Source: UMGS1889 sp900556055 (lineage in GTDB: Bacteria; Bacillota; Clostridia; Oscillospirales; Ruminococcaceae). Taken from it: DNA of 34,782 nt. The notes below the pieces were generated by a model. The model did not search any database and was not told where the DNA came from. It saw only the letters and a list, made by a program, of their open reading frames with translations. Location: contig CABQEV010000022.1 of NCBI GenBank assembly GCA_902463265.1, positions 1-34,782 on the forward strand, in the 5' to 3' direction. A program made the translations under genes and the position numbers. Shown here piece by piece: positions 22,385-30,711 of this stretch; position 1 is the stretch's first letter; the number at the start of each line of letters is the position of its first letter.

Positions 22385-23584
22385 ATGTTCAAAAAGATCA
22401 CGGCGGCTTTTATGGCTGTTGTTATGGCTTGTTCTTTTGCGTGCGTTGAGGCTTCGGCAAAATACTCGGTGCCGTCACGCAGAAAGCCGCAGGCGGCGCA
22501 GTCGGATACAAGCACATCGGCTGTGTCTTCCGATGTCATGCAGTTCGTTAAGGACATGGGCATAGGCATAAATCTCGGAAACACCTTTGAATCATGCGGC
22601 GACTGGATAGCTCAGTGGGGTGACGGAACTGTTGAATCTTACGAAACTGCGTGGGGAAGCCCCGTTATCACCGAAAAAATGATAAAGGGCTATGCCGATG
22701 CGGGATTTAAGACTCTGCGTGTTCCCGTTTCATGGTCGAACATGATGGGCGATAACTATACTGTCAGCACGAAATATATTGCTGAGGTAAAAAAGGTCGT
22801 TGACTGGGCGCTGAAGTATGATATGTACGTCATAATAAATCTGCATTACGACAACGGCTGGCTTGAAAAGTTTCCGACTGAGACCGATGAGTGTATGCGC
22901 CGCTACAAGCGCATCTGGGAGCAGGTCAGCAAGGCGTTTGGGGATTATGACGGTCGTCTTATATTTGAGGGACAGAACGAGGAGCTTGGCTGGAGCAGTG
23001 TATGGAATCAGTACGCAGGCACAAAGGGCAAGAAGGAATCCTATGATCTTGTGAATAAGATAAATCAGACATTTGTTGATGTTGTGCGTGCATCGGGAGG
23101 AAAGAATGATACGAGATATCTGCTTATCCCCGGATATAATACAGGCATCGAGCCGACTGCCGACAAGCTTTACAAGGTTCCTGAGGACAAGGCAAATCAC
23201 GTTATAATCTCCGTTCACTATTACGAGCCTTCTACATTTGCTATTCTTACCGAGGATGCAAGCTGGGGCAAGAATCAGAGAACATGGGGAACAAGCAGTG
23301 ATATCAAGACGCTTGAAAAGAAGATGGATATCATGAAAACGACGTTTGCTGACAAGGGTATTCCCGTAATAATCGGAGAATACGGCTGTCCCACGGAAAA
23401 CAAGGATATGGCATCGGTAAGAAAATATCTCTCTGAGGTATGCATGGCGGCATATGTAAGAGGAATGTGCCCGATAGTATGGAGCACTCCCGGACATCTT
23501 TATGACAGGGAAAGCTGCAAAATGACAGACAGCCAAATAGCAGAGAATTACAAAGAAATAGTAAAAATGCCGAGAAACGGTTAG
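22385..23584 (+). CDS. Secreted glycoside hydrolase family 5 (cellulase-like)
   Basis: A 399-residue exported enzyme with a signal peptide (about 1-25, cleavage near ASA-K), a Ser/Thr-rich linker and a single GH5 TIM barrel from about residue 52. Landmarks: GINLGNTFE, the strand-3 segment KTLRVPVSW, INLHYDNGW, the acid/base glutamate E199 in FEGQNEELGW, the HYY segment and the nucleophile E332 in IIGEYG. No dockerin, carbohydrate-binding module or sorting signal is present, so it is probably a free enzyme. The family acts on beta-glucans, mannans or xyloglucan; the subfamily cannot be fixed here. GGGGGAGA precedes the start. A sensor/GGDEF gene follows. Confidence 0.92.
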   Translation: MFKKITAAFMAVVMACSFACVEASAKYSVPSRRKPQAAQSDTSTSAVSSDVMQFVKDMGIGINLGNTFESCGDWIAQWGDGTVESYETAWGSPVITEKMIKGYADAGFKTLRVPVSWSNMMGDNYTVSTKYIAEVKKVVDWALKYDMYVIINLHYDNGWLEKFPTETDECMRRYKRIWEQVSKAFGDYDGRLIFEGQNEELGWSSVWNQYAGTKGKKESYDLVNKINQTFVDVVRASGGKNDTRYLLIPGYNTGIEPTADKLYKVPEDKANHVIISVHYYEPSTFAILTEDASWGKNQRTWGTSSDIKTLEKKMDIMKTTFADKGIPVIIGEYGCPTENKDMASVRKYLSEVCMAAYVRGMCPIVWSTPGHLYDRESCKMTDSQIAENYKEIVKMPRNG

Positions 23585-23591
23585 TTTACGG

Positions 23592-23624
23592 GAACGGATA
23601 TCGTTTGATGTCCGTTCTTTTTTT
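23592..23624 (+). terminator. Terminator after the GH5 gene
   Basis: GAACGGA pairs with TCCGTTC across a 12-nt loop, followed by seven T residues. Confidence 0.88.
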
Positions 23625-23683
23625 GCAGGTCTGTCGGCACTGTTCAAAACTGCCGATTTTTTTTGTTTTTTATATTTTATATG

Positions 23684-23712
23684 TTGAAATTATTCAGACA
23701 ATATGGTAAAAT
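23684..23712 (+). promoter_or_regulatory. Promoter of the LacI-sensor/GGDEF gene
   Basis: TTGAAA (23684-23689) and TAAAAT (23707-23712) are separated by 17 bp, about 30 bp upstream of the start codon. Confidence 0.75.
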
Positions 23713-23743
23713 ATAAAAAATAGCCTTACAGAAGGTGAAACTT

Positions 23744-25615
23744 ATGTATAAAGGTCACAAGATAGCTGCACTGTGTTTAACAAAGATCAATGACGAAAGA
23801 AACACTGATATCGTCAGAAAGCTGAACGATGCTCTTCGGAGCCGCGGATATTCGCTTTTTGTATACAGCACATGTTCGGATTTTTATTGGAACAACAGGC
23901 TCGAAGCGGGCGAACGCCATGTTTATGAGCTGATGGATTACAATATAGTTGATGCTGTCATCGTTTTCAGTGAGACATTCAAGGATCTTTCCGTTGCAGA
24001 AGATATCTGCCGCACGGCACGGAAAAACGGCAAGCCTGTTGTTACGCTGGGCGGCGCATTCAGCGGCTGTGTTAATTTCTCATTTGACTATTCGGCGGGC
24101 TTTGAAAGCGTTGTCAGACATATCATCTCGGATCATAATATCAAGGATACGGTCATGATGGCAGGCGTAAAGGGCGAGCCTAATTCCGAGGACAGGATAG
24201 CTGCATATAAAAAAGTGCTTGCGGAAAACGGACTTCCTTTCAGTGATGATATGATATTTTACGGCGATTACTGGTCAGGTCCGACTGAGAGCGAAACGCT
24301 CAGGATAATAAATTCGGGGCATATCCCCGGTGCGGTGATATGTGCGAATGATATGATGGCGATAACTGTATGCTCCGTTTTTCGGCGGAGCGGCTATTCC
24401 GTACCAGAAGATGTTGCCGTGACCGGATTTGACGGCATCGAGGAAGCTAAGCAGTATGTTCCTCCCATCACGACCTGCAAATGCAGCCACACACGCACGG
24501 CAGCTGCCATTGCCGAATGCATCAGCGATATGGCGGAGGGGAAAAGCGTCCCCGAAAACAGCAAGATACCGTATATTATCGACATTTACAGCTCCTGCGG
24601 ATGTCATCCCGAAAGAGCTCCGTACAATCTCGGATATATGCTGAAGGATGTCGCTGACAGGTTCAACAGATATCAGGACGACAATGCGACCTTCTGCGAG
24701 ATAACTCAGGAGCTTGCGGCTGAGGCTGCTCTCGGAAACCTTTCAAAGTGTCTTTCAAAATATAATTTCTATGATACGTGCATTTTTGTGAAAAAGAGCT
24801 TTTGCGATGAAAAAGTCAATCCGCTCAATGAAACATGGAACGGCTTTGAGGACGAGGTGCGCATAATATACTGCTCGGAGCGGCATGACGAAAGCTATCC
24901 TGCGGTGTTCATGCGTTCGGATATCATTCCCGATATCGACATGGAGCTGGAGCGGGGAAATCCGCTGATATTCAGTATTCTGAGCTTTTTCGGCATTCCT
25001 GTCGGTTATGTGTGCTTCTATTTCAGCGTAGATACGGACAATTACTGCAAGATACCGCAGTTTGTTTATTCGCTTGACAATGCGCTGAGCGGGTTCCGCA
25101 ACATCATGCACCTGAAATATGCCGCAAGGAGCCTTGAAAAATCGTCCGAAAGCGACTATATGACGGGGCTGTACAACAGAAACGGCTTCTACAAGGCGCT
25201 TTCAAAGCTTATCTCCGAGCATAGCGATTCCGATTTTGCGGTAGCTTCCGTTGATATGGACGGGCTGAAATACATAAACGACCGCTTCGGACACAATGAG
25301 GGGGATTTTGCGATATCTTCGATAGCTGCGGCTATCCGTGAGCTTCCGCTCAAAGATAAGATATGCGGACGCTTCGGCGGAGATGAATTCGTTATCTGCG
25401 CACTGAAAACATCGGGCGATGAGGAAAGGCTCATAAGGGAGCATATCGCAGGTTATCTTGCGAACATCGTGAAGGAGAGCGGAGTGCCGTATAACATCAC
25501 GGTCAGCATAGGAACGTGCTGTTCGGAGGGAAAACCTGATTTTGACGGAATGCTGAAAGTTTCCGATGAAAATATGTATGCGGAAAAGAATGCAAAGCCA
25601 AACCGAAGAAAATAA
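23744..25615 (+). CDS. Cytosolic LacI-type sensor fused to a diguanylate cyclase (GGDEF)
   Basis: A 623-residue soluble protein with no signal peptide or membrane helix. Residues about 4-285 are a LacI/periplasmic-binding-protein fold (KIAALCLTKINDERN; GAVICANDMMAITVC; PEDVAVTGFDGIEEA) without the DNA-binding helix-turn-helix of LacI. A middle region (about 290-450) may be GAF-like. The C terminus is a GGDEF domain (DYMTGLYNRNGFY; DMDGLKYINDRFGHNEGD; GGDEF at 545-549), with intact catalytic residues but no RxxD inhibitory site five residues upstream. It probably couples an intracellular sugar-like ligand to c-di-GMP synthesis. The GH5 gene next door suggests a link to polysaccharide use. Confidence 0.88.
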   Translation: MYKGHKIAALCLTKINDERNTDIVRKLNDALRSRGYSLFVYSTCSDFYWNNRLEAGERHVYELMDYNIVDAVIVFSETFKDLSVAEDICRTARKNGKPVVTLGGAFSGCVNFSFDYSAGFESVVRHIISDHNIKDTVMMAGVKGEPNSEDRIAAYKKVLAENGLPFSDDMIFYGDYWSGPTESETLRIINSGHIPGAVICANDMMAITVCSVFRRSGYSVPEDVAVTGFDGIEEAKQYVPPITTCKCSHTRTAAAIAECISDMAEGKSVPENSKIPYIIDIYSSCGCHPERAPYNLGYMLKDVADRFNRYQDDNATFCEITQELAAEAALGNLSKCLSKYNFYDTCIFVKKSFCDEKVNPLNETWNGFEDEVRIIYCSERHDESYPAVFMRSDIIPDIDMELERGNPLIFSILSFFGIPVGYVCFYFSVDTDNYCKIPQFVYSLDNALSGFRNIMHLKYAARSLEKSSESDYMTGLYNRNGFYKALSKLISEHSDSDFAVASVDMDGLKYINDRFGHNEGDFAISSIAAAIRELPLKDKICGRFGGDEFVICALKTSGDEERLIREHIAGYLANIVKESGVPYNITVSIGTCCSEGKPDFDGMLKVSDENMYAEKNAKPNRRK

Positions 25616-25618
25616 AAG

Positions 25619-25657
25619 CAAGCCGACAGGAAGAAAATTTCCGTCGGCTTGTTTTTT
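25619..25657 (+). terminator. Terminator after the GGDEF gene
   Basis: CAAGCCGAC pairs with GTCGGCTTG, followed by six T residues. Confidence 0.9.
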
Positions 25658-25708
25658 ATCTTCCGCTTTGCAGGGCGGTCTTTTGCCGCAAAAATGTTCC
25701 GCAAATTG

Positions 25709-25737
25709 TTGAAATCAAGTGATAAATATGATATAAT
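25709..25737 (+). promoter_or_regulatory. Promoter of the response regulator-kinase operon
   Basis: TTGAAA (25709-25714) and TATAAT (25732-25737) are 17 bp apart. No LytTR box lies upstream, so this operon looks constitutive, unlike agrB and agrD. Confidence 0.8.
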
Positions 25738-25776
25738 GTTTACATTGCAAGAACAAATCATATACCGAGGTGGACT

Positions 25777-26514
25777 ATGCTGTACAGAGCTGCAATTTGC
25801 GATGATGAAGCGCAGTGTGCGTCACTCATCGAAAACTATATTACGGAATTTTCACTCAAATCAGACGCAGAATTCAGGATAACAAAATTTTCTGACGGCA
25901 ATGCACTTCTGGAATGCTACAAAACAGAACGCTCTCCCTTTGATATCGTTTTCCTGGACATGGAAATGCCCGAAAAAAGCGGTCTGGAAACGGCTGAGGA
26001 GATACGCCGAATACCCGACAGGAACGTACTTATAGTGTTTGTCACCAGCTTCCCCGACTATATGCAGGACAGCTTCGATGTTCAGGCGGCGCAGTATCTC
26101 TGCAAGCCCGTTCCCTATGAGATGTTTGAAAAAAAGCTGAAAAAAATACTCGCCTACTTAGACGAGCTGGAAACGAATATCACGGTCATAACCAACAAAG
26201 ACGGTGAGCGGGTGCTTCATCTGAGCGAGATAGTCTGCATCGAGGCGGACAGGCTGCACGGTGTCGCCATAACGCTCAGAGATGGGAAAATCATCGCAAA
26301 GCAGAGGCTTGCGGAGTTTGAAGAGGCTCTTGCGGGCAGGGGCTTTGTCAGCGTTCACCGCTCATGCCTTGCGAATATGAGGTTCGTAAAGCGGTTCGGT
26401 GCGGACGAGATGGAGTTTTCTACGGGAAAAACGGTCCGCATAAGCAGACGCAAAATGCCTGAGGTGAAGGAGGCATTTTCAAGATACACGATAGCGAGGT
26501 TAAAGAATGAATGA
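25777..26514 (+). CDS. LytTR response regulator (AgrA-like)
   Basis: A 245-residue response regulator. The receiver domain (1-120) has the acidic pair D9-D10, phospho-acceptor D61 in IVFLDMEMPEKSG, the switch residue T in FVTSF and the conserved lysine in YLCKPV. The LytTR DNA-binding domain (about 138-240) includes FVSVHRSCLANM, the family signature. It is the AgrA/ComE/VirR type. GAGGTGG precedes the start, and the kinase gene overlaps its end by 8 bp. Its likely targets are the paired 9-bp boxes upstream of agrB and agrD. Confidence 0.93.
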   Translation: MLYRAAICDDEAQCASLIENYITEFSLKSDAEFRITKFSDGNALLECYKTERSPFDIVFLDMEMPEKSGLETAEEIRRIPDRNVLIVFVTSFPDYMQDSFDVQAAQYLCKPVPYEMFEKKLKKILAYLDELETNITVITNKDGERVLHLSEIVCIEADRLHGVAITLRDGKIIAKQRLAEFEEALAGRGFVSVHRSCLANMRFVKRFGADEMEFSTGKTVRISRRKMPEVKEAFSRYTIARLKNE

Positions 26515-27793
26515 TGTTGCTATGGCTGTCCTTGCGGTGCTGGGGACAGTCTTTGATATGTTCACGACGATGTTTTTTCTGAGGGTATGTCTTGGAAATG
26601 ACAGCATCAGGGTGAACAGGGTGCTTTTTTATCTGCTGTATGTTCTGGATTTCGGTGCGGGAATGGCACTCAGTCAGTTCGGTGCGGCGGGGATATTCTA
26701 CGTTATAATGACGCTTGTGCTGCATATCCTGCTGACGCTGATGTACCGCTCAAAATGGACTGCCAGGATATTTGCGGCTTGCTCGCTTCTGGTTTTCAGC
26801 ATGATATCCGAGGTGATAAGCTACGGCATCTCAACGTCAACGCTTCGGAACATATCCGACAGCGATATGCAGTTTTACAGCCTTATGCTCTCAAAGCTGA
26901 TAACGTTCATAATCGCTGCGGCTGTTTCGCTCATCATAAGGCGGAAAAACACGCAGGTCGTCAGCGGACGGGATTATGCGCTTTTCATCATCACGCCCGT
27001 TATAAGCATCATCACGGTAATTGTGATATCCTTCGAGCTGGACACGGGTGCGCCGAATGCCGCCTCGGGAATATGCTTTGCTGCGGCGGGTCTGATGGTG
27101 ATAAATCTCGTAGTATATTATCTGCTTGAAAATATCATCGAAGCGGCTGAACTGCGTGAAAAACAGATGCGCACGGAGCAGCAGCTTGAATATCAGGAGG
27201 AAAAATATGAGCAGACCGCACGCTCGTTCAACAGCATCAGGAGCGTGATCCATGATACGAACAAGCATCTGCTGTATCTGAACCAATGTCTTGAAAAGGA
27301 ATTATATGATGAAGCAAAGCGGTATACGGAAACCGCTGCGGAGCATCTGAAAAGCTCATTCTGCCGCATAAACACGGGATATCTCCCGATAGATGCGCTG
27401 GTGAGCAATGCTCTGAGCCGTGCCGAGGCTGACGGAATAAAATTCACAAGCGATATAAATATCGACAAAAGCAGGATAAATATCGAGCGGTATGACCTAT
27501 GCACGGCACTCGGAAACCTTCTGGACAATGCCCATGAGGCGTGCGTGAAATGTGCGGAGGGCGAAAGGTCGATATCCCTTTCGATAAAAACAACGGACGA
27601 TTCGCTTGCGATAGATATCGTGAACACTGCACCGAAAAATGTCGGCGCAGACCTGAAAACAGACAAGGAAAACAAGCTCCTGCACGGCTTCGGCATAGGC
27701 AATGTCCGTGCTGCGGCTGAGAAATACGGCGGAGTTCTTACTGTCACCCGTCAGGGAGATACGTTTGAAGCGGCGCTTATTTTCCCTCTCTGA
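26507..27793 (+). CDS. Peptide-sensing histidine kinase, GHKL type (AgrC-like)
   Basis: A 428-residue sensor kinase with six predicted membrane helices over about residues 5-215, a short coiled linker (216-240), a phospho-acceptor segment SVIHDTNKHLLYL with H249, and a GHKL ATPase domain with N box LGNLLDNAHEAC and G box HGFGIGNVRAAAEKYGG. The architecture matches AgrC: polytopic input domain, no HAMP or PAS. It overlaps the regulator gene and probably detects the peptide made from agrD and agrB, encoded convergently downstream. Confidence 0.92.
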   Translation: MNDVAMAVLAVLGTVFDMFTTMFFLRVCLGNDSIRVNRVLFYLLYVLDFGAGMALSQFGAAGIFYVIMTLVLHILLTLMYRSKWTARIFAACSLLVFSMISEVISYGISTSTLRNISDSDMQFYSLMLSKLITFIIAAAVSLIIRRKNTQVVSGRDYALFIITPVISIITVIVISFELDTGAPNAASGICFAAAGLMVINLVVYYLLENIIEAAELREKQMRTEQQLEYQEEKYEQTARSFNSIRSVIHDTNKHLLYLNQCLEKELYDEAKRYTETAAEHLKSSFCRINTGYLPIDALVSNALSRAEADGIKFTSDINIDKSRINIERYDLCTALGNLLDNAHEACVKCAEGERSISLSIKTTDDSLAIDIVNTAPKNVGADLKTDKENKLLHGFGIGNVRAAAEKYGGVLTVTRQGDTFEAALIFPL

Positions 27794-27815
27794 TCCCGTG
27801 GGATAATCATTCCGA

Positions 27816-27923
27816 TATAATACTAAAAACTCATTGAATTATGGGAATCTCCCGCCGCAAAACCGCATATATCAAAGCTTTTGCGGCGATTTCTTCTCCA
27901 TAATTCTAATGGTTTTTATTATA
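27816..27923. repeat. Large palindromic repeat element
   Basis: Two arms of about 46 nt are imperfect inverted copies: the left arm (AATACTAAAAACTCATTGAA, then TTATGGG and CCGCCGCAAAA) and the right arm (TTTTGCGGCG, CCATAATTC and TGGTTTTTATTATAA). They enclose the loop CCGCATATATCAAAGCTT. The left arm plus loop start recurs, inverted, at 1-54. It lies between the convergent kinase gene and agrD and may also stop transcription. Confidence 0.75.
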
Positions 27924-27931
27924 ACACATCT

Positions 27932-27968
27932 GCTGCATCTGCCGGCTGAGTGGCGGGTGCAGCTTTTG
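27932..27968 (+). terminator. Terminator after the kinase gene
   Basis: A 12-bp stem (GCTGCATCTGCC with GGCGGGTGCAGC, two G-T pairs) is followed by TTTTGTGTT. Confidence 0.75.
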
Positions 27969-27979
27969 TGTTCTGATGG

Positions 27980-28010
27980 GGCAGCCTGTTATTTGCGGGC
28001 TGCCTGTTTT
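27980..28010 (+). terminator. Second terminator-like hairpin
   Basis: GGCAGCC pairs with GGCTGCC across 11 nt, followed by TGTTTTC. It may back up the preceding terminator or protect against convergent transcription. Confidence 0.6.
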
Positions 28011-28038
28011 CATGTTGCCGTTTCACTTCGGGGAAAGA

Positions 28039-28191
28039 TCAGTTTTTCCGCATTTCCTTCAGCCGGTCGGGAAGCTCGGGTTCGTGGAAGAAGAAATGAC
28101 AATAAGGGTTGAGTGCAACTACGTTGAACATAAACGCAAATGCTGCCAGAGATGTGCCGAACTTGATGATCATTTTCTTTACGTTTTTCAT
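28039..28191 (-). CDS. agrD: AgrD-like autoinducing peptide precursor (50 aa)
   Basis: A 50-residue propeptide with the three parts of AgrD. Residues 1-27 are a basic amphipathic leader (MKNVKKMIIKFGTSLAAFAF). The core is NPYCHFFF, and the acidic C-terminal tail is HEPELPDRLKEMRKN. The tail aligns with the Staphylococcus pattern DEVEVPKELTQL, placing the last core residue at F35 and predicting a five-residue thiolactone ring C31-H-F-F-F35 with a short N-terminal extension. AAGGCGG precedes the start. It has its own promoter with paired LytTR boxes and lies 83 bp after agrB. Confidence 0.9.
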   Translation of the reverse strand: MKNVKKMIIKFGTSLAAFAFMFNVVALNPYCHFFFHEPELPDRLKEMRKN

Positions 28192-28223
28192 GGGAAATAC
28201 CGCCTTTCAAATATTATAGCTAT

Positions 28224-28291
28224 ATCATAGCACATATTTGAAGCTGTGTACGGATTTTCGTATGAACGGTCGGATTATGCAGCCGAACGGT
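28224..28291 (-). promoter_or_regulatory. LytTR-controlled promoter of agrD
   Basis: On the minus strand, ACCGTTCGG (28291-28283) and ACCGTTCAT (28270-28262) form a direct repeat of 21-bp period, close to the AgrA consensus ACNGTTNAG. A poor -35 (CGTACA, 28252-28247), a 17-bp spacer and TATGAT (28229-28224) follow. The gap from box to -35 is 9 bp, identical to that at agrB. The distal box overlaps the end of agrB. A TATAAT at 28218-28213 is an alternative -10. Confidence 0.82.
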
Positions 28292-28847
28292 ATTTTATCC
28301 TGCCGATGACCATTGAAACGACAGCCATCGACATACTTTCCAGCACAGCATACGCATACAGGCTGTCAAGCATGAGCAGCACAAAGACTGCCGCAGAGAA
28401 TACCGCGGCAAGGGCAAGGGATATCCTGCGGTTCCTGACCTTCTGAGTGTCCGACATAGGCTTGTTCGGACTTGCGGCGGGTGCGAGAAAAACCACTGCC
28501 GCAGCTTCCGCAGCGCAGATCAGTACGCATTGGACCGCCGAAAAGGAGAGCCTTCCGTAGGTGAGAATGACTGTCAGGAACACCGCTGTCGACATAAGAT
28601 AGCATCCGCCTGCCGAATTGCAGTGAAATCCGCCTGCCATGCTTCGCAAAGGAATGAACACAAGCATGAATATCAGCGCAGCGGGAAATTCTCCGAGAAG
28701 TGCGCCGATTATTATCGCAGAGAGCAGGTTTGCCGCCGTTTCGAGCATAGTTCCGAAGCAGTAGATGTAGAGGCTGCGTTCCTCGCTTTTCAGCGTGCCG
28801 CCTTCAATAAGAGTATCGGTCAGGAATGTGCTGATGCGGTCAAACAA
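28275..28847 (-). CDS. agrB: AgrB-type membrane peptidase for autoinducer maturation
   Basis: Membrane cysteine peptidase that cuts the AgrD C-terminal tail and forms the thiolactone. The 190-residue protein has the family length and several hydrophobic helices. The catalytic segment SMAGGFHCNSAGGCYLMS supplies H75 and C82, with the same seven-residue spacing as H77/C84 of Staphylococcus AgrB; an extra C76 follows the histidine. AGGAGGGAG precedes the start. It is the first gene of the minus-strand pair and has its own LytTR promoter; agrD follows with a second one. Confidence 0.93.
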   Translation of the reverse strand: MFDRISTFLTDTLIEGGTLKSEERSLYIYCFGTMLETAANLLSAIIIGALLGEFPAALIFMLVFIPLRSMAGGFHCNSAGGCYLMSTAVFLTVILTYGRLSFSAVQCVLICAAEAAAVVFLAPAASPNKPMSDTQKVRNRRISLALAAVFSAAVFVLLMLDSLYAYAVLESMSMAVVSMVIGRIKYRSAA

Positions 28848-28882
28848 AATGCTCCCTCCTATCGGGTAACGATAACATCTTT

Positions 28883-28951
28883 ATGATAGCACATTTTCGG
28901 CGCAGCGCACGTTTTTTCGGCTGAACGGTCGTTTTTTTGATGCTGAACGGT
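28883..28951 (-). promoter_or_regulatory. LytTR-controlled promoter of agrB
   Basis: On the minus strand, ACCGTTCAG occurs twice (28951-28943 and 28929-28921), a direct repeat of 22-bp period that matches the AgrA consensus ACNGTTNAG perfectly. Nine bp further lies a poor -35 (CGTGCG, 28911-28906), then a 17-bp spacer and TATCAT (28888-28883). The weak -35 beside a paired activator site is the layout of AgrA-activated promoters. The sequence around the -10 (ATGTGCTATSATAWAG) is shared with the agrD promoter. Confidence 0.88.
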
Positions 28952-28971
28952 AAAATATCCCGTGAAATATA

Positions 28972-29012
28972 ACACAAAAAGGCTGCCGCACCGATCGGGT
29001 GTGACAGCCTTC
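28972..29012 (-). terminator. Terminator of the aminotransferase gene
   Basis: On the minus strand AGGCTG pairs with CAGCCT around a GC-rich inner hairpin (CACCCGATCGGTG), followed by TTTTTGTG. Confidence 0.85.
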
Positions 29013-29031
29013 AGCTTATATTATCGTGAAA

Positions 29032-30312
29032 TTATTCAGCGAGCAGCTTTTCTGCGGAAGCGAGCTTTACGCAGAGGCAGAACAGATCCATTGCTGTTTT
29101 AAGCTCGTCAATAGGCGGGAAGGAAGGAGCAAGTCTGATGTTCTTGTCATCGGGATCCTTCTTGTAGGGGAATGTTGCGCCTGCGCCTGTCAGGACAACG
29201 CCTGCGTTCTTGCAAAGCTCAACAACTCTCTTTGCGCAGCCGTTCATTGTGTTTACGGAGATGAAATATCCGCCGTTGGGCTTTACCCAGTCGAGGATTC
29301 CAAGCTCGCCGACCTCTCTGTCGAGTGTTTCGAGGACAGCCTCAAACTTGGGAGCGAGGAGAGCCTTATGCTTTTCCATGTGCGCTCTTACGCCGTCTGC
29401 ATTCTTGAAGAAGCGGACGTGACGGAGCATATTCATCTTATCGTAGCTGATAGCCTGGAAGTTCAGGATCTTCAGTGTTGCGTCAACATTTTCCCCGGAC
29501 ATTGCCATTACAGCAACGCCTGCGCCGGGGAATGTGATCTTTGAGGTGGAAGCGAACATATACACCATGTTTTCCCTGCCTGTCTTTTTCAGCTCGTCCA
29601 TAAGGTTCAGGAGCTTGTCGGGGTGGTCGGTCAGGTGATGTACGCAGTATGCGTTATCCCAGAAAATTCTGAAATCCTTAGCCTTGGGGGAAAGGTTTGC
29701 AAATCTTCTTACTGTTTCATCGGAATATGTGATTCCGTCGGGGTTCGAGTACATGGGGACGCACCAGATGCCCTTGATGGTTTCGTCCTCGGAAACGAGC
29801 TTCTCTACCATATCCATATCAGGACCTGTCTTGGTCATGGGGACATTTACAAGCTCGATGCCGAAGGTCTCGGTAACGGAGAAATGTCTGTCATATCCGG
29901 GAACGGGGCAGAGGAACTTGATCTTATCGTACTTGCACCAGGGCTTGTCGCCGCCGGGAACGCCGAAGTTCCATGCTCTCTGTACTGTATCGAACATCAG
30001 AGTAAGGCTGGAGCTGCCGCCTACGATAACTTCCTCGGGCTGTACACCGAGAATGTCGGCAAAAAGCTTCTTGCACTCGGGGATACCCGAAAGCTCGCCG
30101 TAGTTGCGGACATCAACGCCGTTTTCCGACTTGAAATCAGAGCCTTCTCTGAGAACGTCAAGCATGCCCATGGAGAGTTCGAGCTGGTCAGCGCCGGGCT
30201 TTCCTCTTGCCATATTGAGCTTTAAATTTTTAGCCTTTACTTCGTTGTACTTCTTTTCGCAGTCTGCCTTGAAAGCGGCAAGCTGTTCCTTGGACATATC
30301 CTTAAGCAGCAT
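29032..30312 (-). CDS. PLP-dependent aspartate aminotransferase-type enzyme
   Basis: Fold-type I aminotransferase, cytoplasmic, of the Asp_aminotransf group (PF12897), whose studied members interconvert aspartate and 2-oxoglutarate with oxaloacetate and glutamate. The 426-residue protein has the family landmarks: N-terminal LNMARGKPGADQLELS, VGGSSSLTLMFDTV for the phosphate cup, CPVPGYDRHF, the MYSNPDGITYS segment, FWDNAYCVHHL with the PLP aspartate, and the Schiff-base lysine K258 in STSKITFPGAG. GAAAGGAAG precedes the start. It is monocistronic. Codon bias is strong, which suggests high expression. Confidence 0.92.
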   Translation of the reverse strand: MLLKDMSKEQLAAFKADCEKKYNEVKAKNLKLNMARGKPGADQLELSMGMLDVLREGSDFKSENGVDVRNYGELSGIPECKKLFADILGVQPEEVIVGGSSSLTLMFDTVQRAWNFGVPGGDKPWCKYDKIKFLCPVPGYDRHFSVTETFGIELVNVPMTKTGPDMDMVEKLVSEDETIKGIWCVPMYSNPDGITYSDETVRRFANLSPKAKDFRIFWDNAYCVHHLTDHPDKLLNLMDELKKTGRENMVYMFASTSKITFPGAGVAVMAMSGENVDATLKILNFQAISYDKMNMLRHVRFFKNADGVRAHMEKHKALLAPKFEAVLETLDREVGELGILDWVKPNGGYFISVNTMNGCAKRVVELCKNAGVVLTGAGATFPYKKDPDDKNIRLAPSFPPIDELKTAMDLFCLCVKLASAEKLLAE

Positions 30313-30579
30313 AAAAATATCTTCCTTTCGTATATGCAGGCGATTACGCCTTTCGTCTTATACTCACACATTATATTGTATTACAATCCGCAGGATTTTG
30401 CAAGCAAATAAAAAAAAGCTGCAAAATATTTTTCTCTTTATACATAAACCCCTCGTTTTTCCGTGGGGGATATATACAATTTTACCATTCGGGCAGATGA
30501 ATTTTTCATTTGCGGCATTTAGGACATAATTTATCTGATAACAGAGCCGAATTTTGTTTATAATTTTTGAACGATTTTG
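30313..30579. other. Intergenic region between divergent genes
   Basis: No gene seen. A minus-strand TATAAT at 30375-30370, in TACAATATAATGTG, may serve the aminotransferase gene, but no good -35 is placed at 17 bp. Confidence 0.4.
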
Positions 30580-30608
30580 TTGATTTTATTATATTGATGT
30601 GATATAAT
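30580..30608 (+). promoter_or_regulatory. Promoter of the Glu-rich lipoprotein gene
   Basis: TTGATT (30580-30585) and TATAAT (30603-30608) are 17 bp apart, giving a leader of about 95 nt. Confidence 0.78.
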
Positions 30609-30711
30609 GCTGTTGTATCACAATGATATAAGCGCATTTCTGAGAGCATACGCAAGAAATGTGAATTTTTATCATCACATACGGAGAATTTGAAAGCAAG
30701 GGGTAAATGTC

